Below are positions 35,481 through 48,030 of a stretch of 64,000 bases of DNA, piece after piece. Both the position numbers and the translations under genes were made by a program. The notes below the pieces were generated by a model that saw only the letters and a program-made list of their open reading frames with translations, had not been told where the DNA came from and ran no database searches. Source of the DNA: Struthio camelus. Lineage: Eukaryota; Chordata; Aves; Struthioniformes; Struthionidae. The stretch spans positions 743,501 through 807,500 of the forward strand of contig NC_090953.1 of assembly GCF_040807025.1 (NCBI RefSeq). The letters are read 5' to 3'. Every line of letters starts with the position of its first letter. The first letter of the stretch is position 1.

Positions 35481-36600
35481 GTCACTGCTTATATTACAAA
35501 GCTGCAAGGGAAAGAAGGCATGGCTGTCGGGGAGGGACGGACTGGTGCATCTGCCGTGCAGCACGGGCTCCGTCCGGCGTGGCCGTCTTCCTGGAGCTGC
35601 AGCTTGCAGCCAAGGGAGGCTCCGGCTGGTTGCAGAATACATTGGAAAAGCTCAGGGTCGAGTGAAACAGCAATTAGCGGTTTGGAAGGAGAGATTTCTG
35701 CAGGGGAATGATGCAAAGATGGAAGGAGTCGCTCTTGAGAAAGCTGGTGATTAAGCCTCTTCTGGGTGCAGAACAGAGGTGGTTGCAGGAGTTGCTTTGC
35801 AGCATCCTGCTTTGCGCTTGGTTGCAAGAAAAAAAAGAGCGGAGACGGAGGGTGATAATTTTGCTGGTGCTGCCCAGGCTTCCCGGGGAAGGGGCCTGGC
35901 CCCCGGCTGGGAAGGCAGCGGCAAAACGCTGCAAAGCGCCACGCGCCCGAGGGGATGTCTCTAGGGGCAGAGGGATTTGGGCTAAAGAAAACCTAGGAGA
36001 AGATGGGATTAGAAGAATTACATTATTTCTACATGTTTAAAAGGTATTTTTAAAAAGGCTCGCTCTGCAGAGAATCAATATTTCACTTCAAGGAAAAAGG
36101 AACTGAGTTCTATTTAAATCTTTATTCTGTGAAATCAGGAGGCTGTGCAAAGAAATCAATATTTGTGCTGCTGTCGGTGCAGATGTCCCACCCCTGGATG
36201 CTCGCCAGCTCCGGTCCTCGGGAGGGATCTCCCACCGCAGGCGCCGAGGGCAGATCCAAGCCCCGGCTGGCAGGGGCGAGCGTGTCTCGGCGTGGTGGAA
36301 AGGCCCCTTTACGGGAGCTGAGCGTCGGTGGTGCCGATGCTCCGGCGCTGGAGCCCCGCTCAGCTCCGCTCCGCCGCGGGCAGCCAGGTCCCGCGAGAGC
36401 TGCCGGGACGGGGCTTGTCCTGTCCTTCCCACCTGCACTTCTCTGCCTGCCTCGTGCAGGACGGGAGTCCCCAGAAACAGCCGCAGGTGGTGACAGTCGC
36501 GCGACAGCCCGCGGCGGCCGTGGCCTCCGGCCGGCCAGCGGGCAGCTCGTGCCGTTTCAGGACAGGAAGGCCCTTCACCCGCATGGTGGGTTTTTTTTTT
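35481..36600. other. Intergenic, mixed
   Basis: 35,490-35,980 is moderate GC, 36,000-36,130 AT-rich, and 36,170-36,580 CpG-rich. Frames of up to about 180 codons show no recognisable family. Confidence 0.4.
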
Positions 36601-38115
36601 TCCCCCCTCCTTAAATATGAACAACCACCAGAGATTCAGAAGTAACCCGTTATTGAATAATTTGTCCTGGATGAAGATAATTCCACGTAAGTTTTAAAGC
36701 AGCGGCTTCTTTGTAAAAATATATGCTGCAATTGCAAAATCCTCTCCAAGTACTGACATCATAAAGTTCTTATTACAGACAGCTCCTTCGCTTTCAGCTG
36801 AATTTCTAAATCCATCCCCAAAACAAACAACTCTGCAGCAATCGACACCTGATCTGTTATTCAGATTCAACAGCGATATCTGCTCTGACAACTTGCTAAC
36901 AAGCTTCTACACAAGAGTCAACATTCGGAGATAAATGGCTTTGACAGTCCTTTGCTAAATTAGCAAATGTAACTGCAATCCAAAATGCTGTTCTGAATCC
37001 ATGGCAGTCTTTTTGTGGCGGAGACGGACTAAATATATTTCTGCCTTTGCAAGCTGCAGCGTGTATTTGCACCATCCTTGGCGCTCTACAGTCAACCACG
37101 TATCCGACCCCAGCGAGGAGACGGCCTGCAGTCCCCAGACCCTTCGCCTGCTCTGTCCTCACCTCCTGGAGACCTCCCTGGCCTTTTTTCTAGGGCAGAT
37201 GTGGCCTGGCTCTGTTAATGCACGGATAACTGTCCCTGCTTCCAAACCCATTTTCTTGTAGATATTTACTTTGCTCAACTCTTGGCCAACCCTTTCTTTT
37301 TTTTAAAATGCATTTTAATTAGCCAAGGTGCATAGGTTCAGAGGTCCCGTTTTCCCTCCTCCAGTCTTGTTCCAGACCTGCTGTTCCTGCTACTTGTGTG
37401 TACACACAGATCAGTCCAAAGAGTCACATTTGGCATCAAGATGAATTTTAACTTAGAAAATGAAAAAAACAAATACGATGACAAGCTTATTTATTTGTGC
37501 AGCCAATATTGCCAATTGCTGTATTTTAAAGGCATTTTTGCCATTTGCTGGAGTCAGTTGGAACACAGAGACAAAATCCAACATTTGTGACATCTTAGGC
37601 AGCTTGGAAGGGTTCTTTTATACGCAGCAAAACTCAGCAGGCTTGACATTTGAAACTCACTTATTTCACTGCCAGGCAAAACCTTATGCCTTTATACTGT
37701 ATTTTTCCTGCTGTTTCTTAGCACAGGAATTCCTCCTTTTTCTAGCTTCATACCATTATGAACAGACCAGCATGAAAAAAAACCCTCTATGCTGCAATAA
37801 TAAAATTGGTTTTGAAAGAGCAGAAATCTGGATTGTCCATGTGGTTCCAGGCTCAGAGGGAGCTCTCAGATACCCCCACATTAGCTCTGCTCCCCACGTA
37901 TATTCGTAGGCAACGGATGTCTGCGTAGTCATTATGTCATTATTCTGAACACCTAAAACACATGAAATGCGAAATTTAAAAAGACTGTTTGATGTTTAGC
38001 TTCTTAAAATTAATTCATGTATTAAATAATAATCTCCGAAGTGCTGCAATATGCATTAATGTAAAACGCTCAGCCTCGAGTAACGGAAGAAGCTGCACTG
38101 TAAACGTTTGCAGAC
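36601..38115. promoter_or_regulatory. 1.5-kb AT-rich tract, candidate regulatory DNA
   Basis: The longest low-GC tract in the window. It has complex sequence without retroposon ends. A 149-codon plus frame at 37,460-37,909 is not family-like and has no strong start context, so it is not called. The tract could hold enhancers or be an old, unrecognisable insertion. Confidence 0.3.
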
Positions 38116-40055
38116 TCGTGTCGCTGCCGCGGTCTGGAATCCCTAATCCAGCCCCTTGGTCGTTTCACCTCCGCTCCCTTGGATCCCAGTTGGGTGCAGT
38201 GCTTGGAAGTCTTCCGTTTAAGGGAACTGAGCTTTGTTTTTCCTGCCATCGTGCCTGCGATTCGGCAGTTTGGGGGACGTTAGCTGCTTCCAGGTGCGCC
38301 TCTGCGCTCCGGTCCTCGTGCCGCCGGGGGTGCTGGAGCAGCCCCGCGGGCATCCCTGCCCGCTCCCCGCCACCTCGCCCTTGCTGCTCCATCGCTGCCC
38401 GTCCCTGTGCCACCTTCCCTCCGCCCCTTCCCTCCTGCTGGTGACCTGAGCAATGCAGCAGGGCGTGAAACGAGCAGCAACCTCCCCCCAAACATCTCCT
38501 ATTTGCGGGCACCAGAACGCAGGGCGCGTGCGGCGAACGCCCAGCGCTCCTCCCGGGCGCTCTGCAGCGCGGCCCCGGCCTCGCCGCTGCCCGGCGGGGG
38601 CTGAGCCGCGCGCGCCCACGGGTCGCGAGTGAAAACACACGGACGATAACTAGCGCTAATAACGGTCCCCTCGTGTCTCCTGCAGACGGGCGATCCTCTG
38701 CAAAGCCTCCGAGCAGCCAGCAAATCATGGGACGCCTTGTAGGAGGTGCTGCTATCACAGTGAATGATTTATGAGCTATTTTGGAAGTGGAGCTGGAGCC
38801 CTTGGAGTCAAGCTGTCTTCTCTTTCAAGGTATTATCCCAGCACTGCGACTTCGCTCCAACCGGGGGAGCGTGCGGGGTGGTTTTTATAGCTGTTGCTCA
38901 AGCGGTGGCTGCCAAGCGGCTCGGTGGCCGCAGGCAGGGACGCGCCGGGCGGGCGAAGACGGGGGAGCGCGCTCGCGGACCCGCGTCCTGCCGCCGCCGC
39001 AGAGCCCTCCGCTCGCTGGTGGAGTCGGGGTTGACCCATAACGGCGTGCAAACTCGTGCTGTTGGCCAAGGCTATTAAAAACGACTGCAAAAACTGAAGG
39101 GGAAGCCAACTGCTTGCCCCTCTCCTAATTATTTTTAGGAAGAGTCTCAGGTTAATGAATCTGTACAGGTGATGAACCAGGAGCTCAGCGCCCAAGGAAG
39201 CAGGAGCCGCCGCTGACCAGGCTTTGAGCTGAGAGCTTTAATGCTTTAGGAAATGGCCTAAATTGCAAGGGGTTAATCTGCACTGTAGTCCCCTAAATAC
39301 CAATGCAGCTGCAGAAGGCTGGCTGCTTCTGCTCTGCTACGAAACAGCCCTGCCAGAACACACGGATTGGGAAAATTCACGTTTTTAGGGTCTGGTGGGA
39401 AGAGCAGGCCCTTAGGCAGCCACAGTAGGGAAGCTGAAGGCTAATTGTCCCTAATTAGCAAGTGACTACCAGGTGCACTGAGCTGCAGAAAAGGGAAGAG
39501 CAGGGAACCTCAGTGTGGGTGTTTTTGGGTCGTTCTGAGAAGCAGGGAGGGGGAAGTGCTGGTTAGTTTGTGCTAGCTGGAGTTTTCCCATGGGATCTGT
39601 ATTTTGTGTCCTGGGCTATGTAGGGACTGTTGAGGCAAAGTGCTCAAAGTGCTGGGGAGCCCTGTAGGAACAGCCATCTCTGGCTTAAATTTTTAGCTTT
39701 ATACATAGGAAGAAGAGTGTGTTTCTCTGTGAGGTAGTTGCTGCTGTCTGTATCCCAATATAGCCTCCCCAGGCCTGGCTGATCACAGCACTTCGTAGGT
39801 GTGCATGGGAAGCCAACGCTTTGTAAGGTTTGTGCAGTCGGGCAGGCTAAAATTTGCTCTGTGCTAGGTCTCCATGGACCGCTGTAAGTGAGGAATCAAT
39901 ACCCTGGGGGAGGCGCCTGCTTGCAGCAATCAGTATGTTTCAATCTTTTTTTTATGAGCAATTTAGAGGGAAGCAAATCATTACTACTGAAGTTAGCAGG
40001 TTATGTAAATGTTGGTGGGGTGATCTAGGCTGCACAATAGCTGGGCTTGTTTGAA
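38116..40055. other. Intergenic: CpG-rich then mixed
   Basis: CpG-rich at about 38,290-38,600 and 38,870-39,050. 39,080-40,050 is mixed with no certain repeat. No gene recognised. Confidence 0.4.
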
Positions 40056-40440
40056 CATATGTTTTGACTTGGAGGAGTATAAAGCCAGGCACCTGGAAAC
40101 AAAGAAGTCTTGATAGTGGGCTGTGTTTTGGAAAGCAGTGATTTAAAAGAGATCCTGAGGCTGTGGGAAATAGCAAACTCTGTATTGCTCTGAATAATGC
40201 AGCTGATAAGAGAGCTAATGCAGCCCAGCGTGTGCAAGGAGTGGCAATGCGAAAAAGCGTGGGGGAGGATATGGCGTTCAGTCCATTATTGGAAAGCTGG
40301 TCTAATTTGTGGGCCTATGTTTCAAAAAAAGGATACCTTAAATAGGAAGAGGTTTGGGAAAGACCCACAAAAATCACTTCAAGTTAGAAAGCCCTAAAGC
40401 AAGGCTTCAGCCCACGCAATTTGGCAAGAGCTGGAGAAGT
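40056..40440 (+). mobile_element. Degenerate CR1/L3-type LINE remnant (reverse-transcriptase C-terminal region)
   Basis: The order of words TTGGAAAGCAGTGATTTAAA, AGAGCTAATGCAGCCCAG, GGCCTATGTTTCAAAAAAAG, AGAGGTTTGGGAAAGACCCA follows the end of the second reading frame of CR1-like LINEs, which usually reads as a KKANA...LVRPHLEY...FQKDI..LE.VQRRA pattern. Here only fragments of that pattern are readable and several frame breaks are present. It is an inert fossil. Confidence 0.65.
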
Positions 40441-41545
40441 AGTGACTGTGTCACAGGCCGTGTGTCCTGACACGGGGACCGGGCTTAGCGCAGCAGAAGA
40501 CCCTTCAGTTCAGGGAAAAAAGGCAGAACAAAATCTAACGTGAGAACCTAAAAGCAGGTAAGCTGGGTTAGGGAAAATGTGCAGTTTGCCAAAGCAAGTG
40601 TCTTGAGCCTTCTGCTGACTCGCAGGTGGAGGTTTCTCCGTCACTGGGGTCTTCTGCTCCAAGCGTGGCACCTCTTTTCCAAAGCTGTGCCCTAGCTCAG
40701 CCAGGGTACTGGATGCCTCGCTGAGGGTGTGGGGCTGGCAGGAGACCAGGCTGGGCCATCGCAGCGGTGTCTCCTGGTCTAGAAACCCAGCAGCCTCTGC
40801 GCACGTTAGTGGGGGCTCACTTGCAGCCTGGATGCCAACGTACAGGGATCCAAAGGATCAGCCCAGCATGGTCTCCAGCCCGGCTTGGACAGTAGACAGC
40901 TTGGCAGCAGGGTCATCCAAAAGGCTTGGCAAGCCCCCACCCAGGAGATGCTGCAGGAAATAAACCTTGGCACTCGCAAGGCAGGGTGGTTGTGGCTCCC
41001 AGGGACGGGCAGGATGCCTCGGGCTTGCTGTCAGGTTGGAGATGGGCTTCGCTCGTCTCCCAGAGCTGCATCTCGCCGCTGTTTGCGCTAACTAGGTCAT
41101 GCAACATGAGCCGTACCTGTCACGGCAGCGAGGGCTGGCGAAACCGTGTGAGTGCACAGCCAGCGGGAAGGGCAGGTGAGCAGTGACTCATGTCAACTTA
41201 ATCACCTGCAAGGACAGGTGGAGAGAGCCCGGGAATCCAGGGGGAAGCTGCTAGCGCGAGGAGGACGCTGTCTCCAAGCCGTCAGCGCTGCCCACGAGCT
41301 TGGTAACGAAGCCCGTGAAGACCTTAGCTCAGGAGCAGCTCCAGTGTGGCAGACCAGGAGAGGCTCCTGGGCCAAACCTCCGGTTATGAGTGGGGTCAAG
41401 ACGGTGACAAACAACCTTGAGCATATGGCCACCTCTGACATGCTGCATGCAAGAGTTACGGTGGTAGCACTCCTGAGCAAAGGTTTCCTATGCTCTGTAC
41501 TAACTGGTGATGGAGTACTACTCCTTATAAAACAGCGTCCGGCAT
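40441..41545. other. Intergenic, nothing recognised
   Basis: Moderate-GC sequence between two CR1-type pieces. It may include more degraded LINE, but no stretch could be aligned by eye. Confidence 0.35.
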
Positions 41546-41920
41546 GATCATGGAATAATCCAGCTTGGAAGCAACCTCTGGAGGTCTCTGTCCCCCCTCC
41601 CCTCCCCCCCCCCATTTAAAGTAGGGCAAGCTTCTAGGCTACAACTTCAAAGTTGTCTTGGGCTATGCAGGGCCTTGTCCAGTTGAGTGTTGAGTATCTG
41701 TGGAGGGAGGTCCCCTGGCTCTCCGGACCTCTGTTCTGGTGTCTGACCACCCCTCTGGGAATGTTTCTCCCTCTGCCATCTAATTGGAGCTTCTCCAGCA
41801 GCAGCCTGTGTCCGTTGTCCCCCTTCCTTTCCCTGCGTGTCTTCTTTATACCCTCTCATTAGGTAGCTAAGATGGCAATGAGATCCCCTTTGGCCTTCTT
41901 TTCTTAGGACCGAACAATGT
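41546..41920 (-). mobile_element. CR1 retroposon, 5'-truncated, minus strand
   Basis: Read on the plus strand it gives the reverse complement of a CR1 3' region. It starts GATCATGGAATAATCCAGCT, where the 3' end repeats would be, then continues through GGGCCTTGTCCAGTTGAGTG, TGTTCTGGTGTCTGACCACC, GGAATGTTTCTCCCTCTGCC and AATGAGATCCCCTTTGGCCT. These words correspond in order to the standard CR1 3' region. About 375 bases, 5'-truncated as usual. Confidence 0.9.
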
Positions 41921-43784
41921 TTTCGCTAAAAAGCAGAATTCAGCTATTTTAAATGCCAGCTTGCTGTATGATTCAATGTCTGCTCAAACGGATACAGTGC
42001 AGCGAGGATGTGATTCTCCCAGTTTATTCTAGGAATGGGATCTCTTCCCTCGTTGCTGGAGAAAAGCTCCCTCGGAAAAGGCTGGAGAAGGTGACTTCAG
42101 ACACAGCCAGAATAAGAGCAAAAGGACTAGAAGAGTGCTCAGCCCCATGGCAGGACCTTCTCGCTCCAAACCTCCCTCGACAAATGCCAAATCTGTCTGT
42201 AAAGCTGCCAGCGAGACTCTGGCGCTTCTCCATCCTTGCAGTTTAGACAGCTTGTCTTGCCTTTGCAGCTGAATTTGTCTAGCTGCAATTTCAGGCCGTA
42301 GTGCCCCATCCTCGCCCTGGCAGCAGGGCAGGGGCAGAGCCTGCTGGCAGCAGCCTGGCTCGACGCCGACCCGGGCGAAGGACGCCAGCCCTGCGCCCTT
42401 TCCACACCCCATCGCTGTGCATCTTGGGGGGGAAAACGCGACTGCAGCCGCTGCCGGAGAGCTCCTGGGTGTGCACTGCTATCCGGAGCAATAGGATTTA
42501 GCAGAAAACTCCCTCTTTCAAATGCAATTGATTTGGTTTCCCCCGTGGTCTCGGTTTCAATATGCCAGCAGGCTGTTGGGAAAAGCTTTGCTTGCGACAG
42601 AAAATCTATGGCAAAGTAGGCAGCCTGATGAAGCATTCATGGAGATTTTTGTCATTGGTTTTTCACCCACTGCAAAAAGCAATTGTTTGGTTTGTTTTTT
42701 AAGCTATGGAAACAGCTGTAATACTTGAAAGTTGTTCTTTTTGTCTTCAAGTTTGCACACATGACAGATCCAGATGTTTTGTCACTAAACTGTCCTTTGT
42801 GTAGCCCATCTGCGTGTCAGGCACTGGACGACATTGGGGGCTGATGCAGCGTTTCAAAGTGTGAATTTTAAGAACGCTAATTTTTTTTGAATAATGAGAT
42901 TAACCACGTTGCCTGCTGGAGCCCCCTCATGCTCTGACTTTGCTAACAGCAGTTATTTACTGCGAGGCCGCGGGGCTTCCCTGACGAGGGTCCGTGCAGG
43001 CATGGCATGCAGACAGGGAGCCGGGACGCCTCCTGGGACTGCAGCAAGCGAGGAGCTTTGTCGGGTTTTCCAAGGGCAGGATTCCCGCAATGGAAGCGTG
43101 GGGGGTTATTAAAGCACGTTTTTCTAATGAAGCTCTCCTGGCATCTTTGACCCAAAACAGTTGGAAATCATGTCACTTAAAATATGTTTCAAAAGTACAT
43201 ATCTGAGGTTATTTTTTTGGTAGCCTTCAGAAGACCTCGCTGTGGGACGATCCAGCGTTGCTCTCCCCACGTTTTTCCGTGTTTGTGGGGCCCGGAGGGG
43301 CAAGGCAGCGCTCTGCTTTCCGGGACTGAACAGCACGTGCAATGCGGGAGGTATCTGTGCCTAAGACACGTGATGAAGGACTAACGCCATAAATTTATGG
43401 CGGAAAAGTGAGAAAGGCTGTAGAGGTTGAGAGAGATGCATGAAGGAAATAAGCGGGTACTTTGAATAACCGGTTGGAGAAAAACGTCAAAATTGACGAG
43501 ACAACTTACTTGTTTAGACCAAGTCGAGCCAAGCTAAGGCCGAGCGAGCCCAGGTTCGCTCCCGGCCCCACGGCGTGCTGTCGCCCCGGCCTGCTTGCAG
43601 ACAAGCTTTGAGCAGGGGAGCGGCCTCGGGCGCCCTTTCGGGGACCGCGGGGAGCATCCCGCGAGCACCAGGCAGCACAACTCCGTGACTGCCCACCCAG
43701 GAAAAACTAACCCAGCCAGCTGAAGCCCCAAACGCTCTCTGCCTTTCCTGCCTCCGCCTCTCCGGAGCAAAAAGGAAGAGGTGC
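41921..43784. other. Intergenic, mixed with AT-rich patches
   Basis: 42,500-42,900 is AT-richer and complex (GCAATTGATTTGG, AACGCTAATTTTTTTTG). 43,380-43,510 holds an unusual CGTCAAAATTGACG palindrome at about 43,485. No gene recognised. Confidence 0.4.
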
Positions 43785-43945
43785 ATGTGGCTAATCAGCT
43801 TTTTAGCTGAGCGTAAATGCCTCATTAATCTTAAAACACAGAAACTGGACAAGGCTATTCAGGCTGGGAGGAGTAATGAATGACATGACTCTCGAGTGGT
43901 TCGTTAATCCCTTTGTTTTTATGCATGAAAAGTGGCCCTGGTTGG
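43785..43945. promoter_or_regulatory. AT-rich candidate regulatory island
   Basis: Complex AT-rich stretch with GGCTAATCAGC, CTCATTAATCTTAAAAC and GTTAATCCCTTTG, bounded by GC-rich DNA. Compositional inference only. Confidence 0.3.
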
Positions 43946-44150
43946 CCCCGGGAGGAATTGGAGGGGGACAGCGGAGGGGAGGTGGTGGGGTGTCGGCGGC
44001 AGGGTGGGCAGGAGGCTGCTCCTGCTCCTGCTCCTGCTCCTGCTCGCGCTGGCGTCGAGCCGGGGCGAACCCCCTCCTCCGGGCCCGCTCAGCCAGGCCC
44101 TGCAAAAATCGGGGATGGAGCGGTGCACGTCCCCCCGCGTCGTTCCACAA
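43946..44150 (+). repeat. GC-rich patch with a short CTGCTC hexamer run
   Basis: Five to six CTGCTC units at about 44,014-44,050 within a G-rich stretch. This is a small simple repeat; translations are Ala/Pro or Leu runs. Confidence 0.7.
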
Positions 44151-44840
44151 AAGGCGCTTTTATTTTTTAAAGATGTAAAAACGTAGGTGATTCATGTGCT
44201 GCAAAGGCTCTGGTGCGTGATACATTTCGCTGGGATCTTGGTCATTAAAGCAGCGAAGTCCCAGCTGCTCGTTGCATCGACGGCTCGCTCGTGTCGGCGC
44301 TTCCGATTTCCAGCTGAACAGCCAGGGCATCGCGGGGCGCGGGGAAAATGCAAGCGGGGTGTGAGCAAGCGCTCGCTAGATCGCTTGCCATCGGTGTCAG
44401 CCTGGCCCGAGTAGCTGGCAAAATAATTGAACAACTGATAACAAACTTGACTAATCAAGAATTAAAAGCGAGTAAAGTAATTAACATCAATCGAGTTCCT
44501 TTTTGGAAGCAAGATCTGATAAAACTAATGCTGTTGGTTGCTGGGATTACAGCCCTAGTTGCTAAAGTGAGTAACGCCGTTGTAATAGGCTTCGGCAAGG
44601 CAGTTAACTGGCCCTAACAGTTCAACTTTTAGGGTAAGCCGAGTGATGCAAAATCAACAGAGCAAACATTAAGACTTAAGAACTGTTCGGATTTTAGCTG
44701 ATCAGATCCGAAACGTATCTGTAACTGAGGAATTGCCACGGAGCAGCGTGACGGGGCCTTTGGGATGAGCTTTTGGGTGTGCATTGCTGAACACGTTTTG
44801 CTAGTGATTGGGAAGAAAATAGAAAATCGTTACTACGAAT
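44151..44840. promoter_or_regulatory. AT-rich candidate regulatory tract
   Basis: Complex low-GC sequence, densest from 44,415 to 44,500 (AAATAATTGAACAACTGATA, GACTAATCAAG, AAGTAATTAACATC). An 89-codon frame crosses it without resembling any family. Candidate enhancer by composition. Confidence 0.3.
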
Positions 44841-46160
44841 ATTTGCAGGGGACACGACACACACTCAATGAATGGGAGCTGCCGAAGCAGGTTGGAGGAA
44901 ACCGCTTCCGCTTCAGCTGTGCGCACGCGAGTTCGTGTCCGGAAACATCAGGACAACCTAGCAAGGCCTGCAACTGATTGTCTTCTGCCAGCGCCGGGGC
45001 ACCAACCCTGCACGCCGTCGTGCAGCCGCTCCTGCTGGGCCCGGACGCAGGGAAAGGGCTCGAGCGGAGCGAGCCGCTCGGGTCTGGGTAGCCGCAGTCC
45101 TCCCCTCCGGCCCAGCGGTCCCTCGGTCTGAACCTGGGCTGAAGGGAAGGCCCCGCAGGCGGGCATCCCCTCTGACGGGTCTGCCTCCTGCAGAAGAGTC
45201 TCTCTGCCTTATAGCAAATGTTTTGTTCTATTCGTTTCCATAACCAAAAACTCCACGCAGACCCGACCTCTGCGCTGGCACCGGTGCCGACCCGAAGCAG
45301 CCCGCTGGGGCCGGGGATCGCGGGCCTGAGCGCCCAGCGGCTGCCGGCGGGCTGCGGGGCACCAGCACCTCCTCGAAATGACCTTACGCCGTCTTTACGA
45401 GCTCGAGGGCTGCCTTCGCCGGCGCCGCTCCTCGGGAAGGCCGCGCCGGAGATGTGCCCCGTCAGCAGCCCATGCTTAATCTGATTAAAAATAAATCTGT
45501 CGCTCTCCTGTGACTGACGTGAATCTGTTACAGCAAATCCTATCGTGGGGTGGAACTGAACAACGGGTGCCTAATTCCTGCGCTTTTTCCCTGCTGAACT
45601 TCAGAAAAGGTTTTAATTCTCCTTGCTTGAAGCCTTGGGGGAAGTTGCAACGAGGTCACGCGTTCGCTGCGCCCGTTCAGCCCCGTTTCCCGGGGCAGGC
45701 GCAAACAGCAGTGTTTGGCTGAGAGCTGGCAGACCTGGGTCCCGGCCTCAGCTCGGCAGGAGGCTCGCGCACGGCCCCGGGGAAATCAGTCCACCTTCCG
45801 CGCACCCTCGCTCTGCCGTGAGGGTGATGCTACACGTCTGCCCACGAACACGCGAGGGAACACGCAGAAGGGTCCCTGCCTAAACCAGCTCCGTTCAGCT
45901 GCCGAAAAAGCCCAGCAAAGGTGCTGAGGGATCATGACGACAGTTCCAGCACGTTTTACCCCGGTAAAACAAGGGACGATGTCCAGAAGGTCAGGGTGAG
46001 GCCTGGGACAGCGGCGGGGGCCAGGTGCCCTGCGGCCAGTGCGGTAACTCAAAAGTCGTTCTGCTAACGAGCAATGAGCCTGGGAGCTTGAGAGAGCGCT
46101 GGCTGCTCAGGAGGGTGAATCCGGGTGGAAAGGGAGACCCTGCCCTCGGTAACGAGCTAA
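44841..46160. other. Intergenic, GC-rich patches
   Basis: CpG-rich at about 45,000-45,450; otherwise mixed. No gene, RNA or repeat recognised. Confidence 0.4.
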
Positions 46161-47945
46161 TTAAAACCTGATTGATGGAGATAGGTTTTGGATTATTTCT
46201 GTATCAGGAAAGCAGAGGTGCTAAATGGCTCGGTGGGGTCAGGACGTGCAGTAGAGCCCGCATCCCCGCTGCAGTGGTGTTGGGGTCCGGCTGGCGAGGC
46301 TGCAGGAGGTGGGGGTCCTCGTTGCTCCTGTGCTGGAGGGGAGCTGGGCCCACGGCACGCTCGGGGGTGTCTTCCTGCATCGCGAAGCCCCCTGCTTCCT
46401 GAAGAGAGAGGTGGGTTGCTGGCTGAGGGCATGGACGTGGGGGTGGAAAGGCCCACGCGGTGGGTGTCGGGAGCTGCGTGGAAGGGTGTCTCTGCAGCAC
46501 GGGTGCCGGGGAGCTGAGCGCGGCGTCGAGCCCAGTGTGTCCCATGGCAGCGGCACGCAGAAGTGGCGCGCGGATGGCCCTCCCGCGTCGGGGTTTCACC
46601 CCGCCAGGCGGGAGCCCGTTGCGGCGGGGATGGGCCCTGCAGCGTAGCTCGACTCGCAACCTCCCAGGTTTGTTCCCGCAATAAGCAGGCGGAGGAGGCG
46701 CAGCATGTTGCTGGTGCGCTGCAGGGACGGGCAGAGCCGCCGCCGGCGAGGGCGGTTTGGTGGCGCTCGTCCTGCCCGTGAGCACCGCAGCCCTGCCCTC
46801 CGCGGAGCCGCTGGCGCGCGAGGCAGCTCGCCCAGGGCGCTGGGAAAGGCGAGCGGAGCCGGGCCGGCGCGAGGGGCACGCGGCGCCTTTAGCCGGGCTG
46901 TCTGGCGGCCGCAGCACCAAGCGCCGCAGGAAACGCAGCGGCGGACCAGAGCAGGTGATGCCCTGGCATCACCTCTCCCCGGGACCGCGGTGCACCCGGC
47001 CGGGGCTCGGTGGGGACGGAGATCCGCTCTCCGTGCGGAGACGGCACGTCACCCGTCCCCCAGCCCGCGGGAGCGGGGCTCCCTGCAGGCCTGCCGGCAT
47101 CCTCGCTCGCCGTGCGCGCCGGCTGGCTTGGCGGGGTGGTGGCGCTGCCGGACCCCGGGACAGCTCCCCGCCAGCCCTGGACCCCTTCCTTCTGCAGGCA
47201 GTTGCAGAAGCTGCTCCACCTCCAGAGCATCGCTGGCCTTGCAGCGCCGCCGGGGACGGAGCGAGCGGACGCCGGGCGCAGCAGCGAGGGGCCGGCGCTC
47301 TCCCCGCGGACGCACAAAAGTCCCCGCTCAGGATGCGCGGGGGCCGAGCGGCTCGGGGGGCGAGCGGCTCTGCAGCCGGTGGCTCTCCCGCAGCGGCGTC
47401 CCGCTTCGGGGACGCTGCGTCTCCCCGGGCTGGCTGGCCAGCCGCGAGGGGCGCCCGGCCCCGGCTGGGGGTGCTCCTCTTGCTCTGCCCGTGACTCGGC
47501 AGCGCGGCCGTCCCGACGGGCTCCGCGCGCGGCGGTGGCCGCTCCCCTCGACGGGCGGCAGGAGCCCGCCGGCGGCTGGCTTCCCCGGGACCGTCGCGCG
47601 CGGAGCGGTGCAGCAGGGCGCAGGGGGCACCGGGGCAGCCTGCGCCGCCCTTGGCGCGGATAATCCGACCCGCCCGCCTAAGCGGCTAACGCCGAGCTCG
47701 TCGTTCGGAGGTTGGGAAGCGTCGGCCACAGGCACCGACCGCTCTGGCGGAAGACCCCGGGTCCCGCCTGCAGCCCTGCGCGTTGCCTGCCCTGGCCGCG
47801 GCTTCGTCCGCTGTTAGGACTCGTTTCACCCGCCCGGACCAAGTCCTGGGGCTCCTGAGGTCCCTCAAACAGTCCTTAGCAGATACACGAGTGCTTTGTC
47901 CTTTCCCAAATCTGCTGGTGCAGAGATGGAGGCGGGGGGGAGAAA
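46161..47945. other. CpG-rich block with long spurious frames
   Basis: Dense CpG from about 46,700 to 47,800. A 370-codon plus frame at 46,705-47,817 and overlapping frames on both strands share Arg/Ala/Pro/Gly-rich compositions and contain no recognisable domain. Judged non-coding. Confidence 0.45.
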
Positions 47946-48030
47946 AACCATTTCTCCACAATGGCAGTTAATTAATTAATTGCTTCCCGAGAGCCGGTTA
48001 TTAAATTCTTAATTAGAGATGGGCTAAAGT
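47946..48030. promoter_or_regulatory. Small AT-rich islet with TAATTA cores
   Basis: A TAATTAATTAATTG run begins near 47,969, followed by GGTTATTAAATTCTTAATTA, set between two dense CpG blocks. Candidate homeodomain-bound element. Confidence 0.35.

Noticed and set aside
37460..37909. 149-codon frame in AT-rich DNA, hydrophobic and Cys-rich
   Set aside because: Longer than expected by chance in AT-rich DNA, but no family, no signal of splicing and no good start context; not enough to call a gene.
46705..47817. 370-codon plus frame in a CpG-rich block
   Set aside because: Arg/Ala/Gly/Pro-rich, overlapped by equally long frames on both strands and without any recognisable motif; typical of stop-poor GC-rich DNA.
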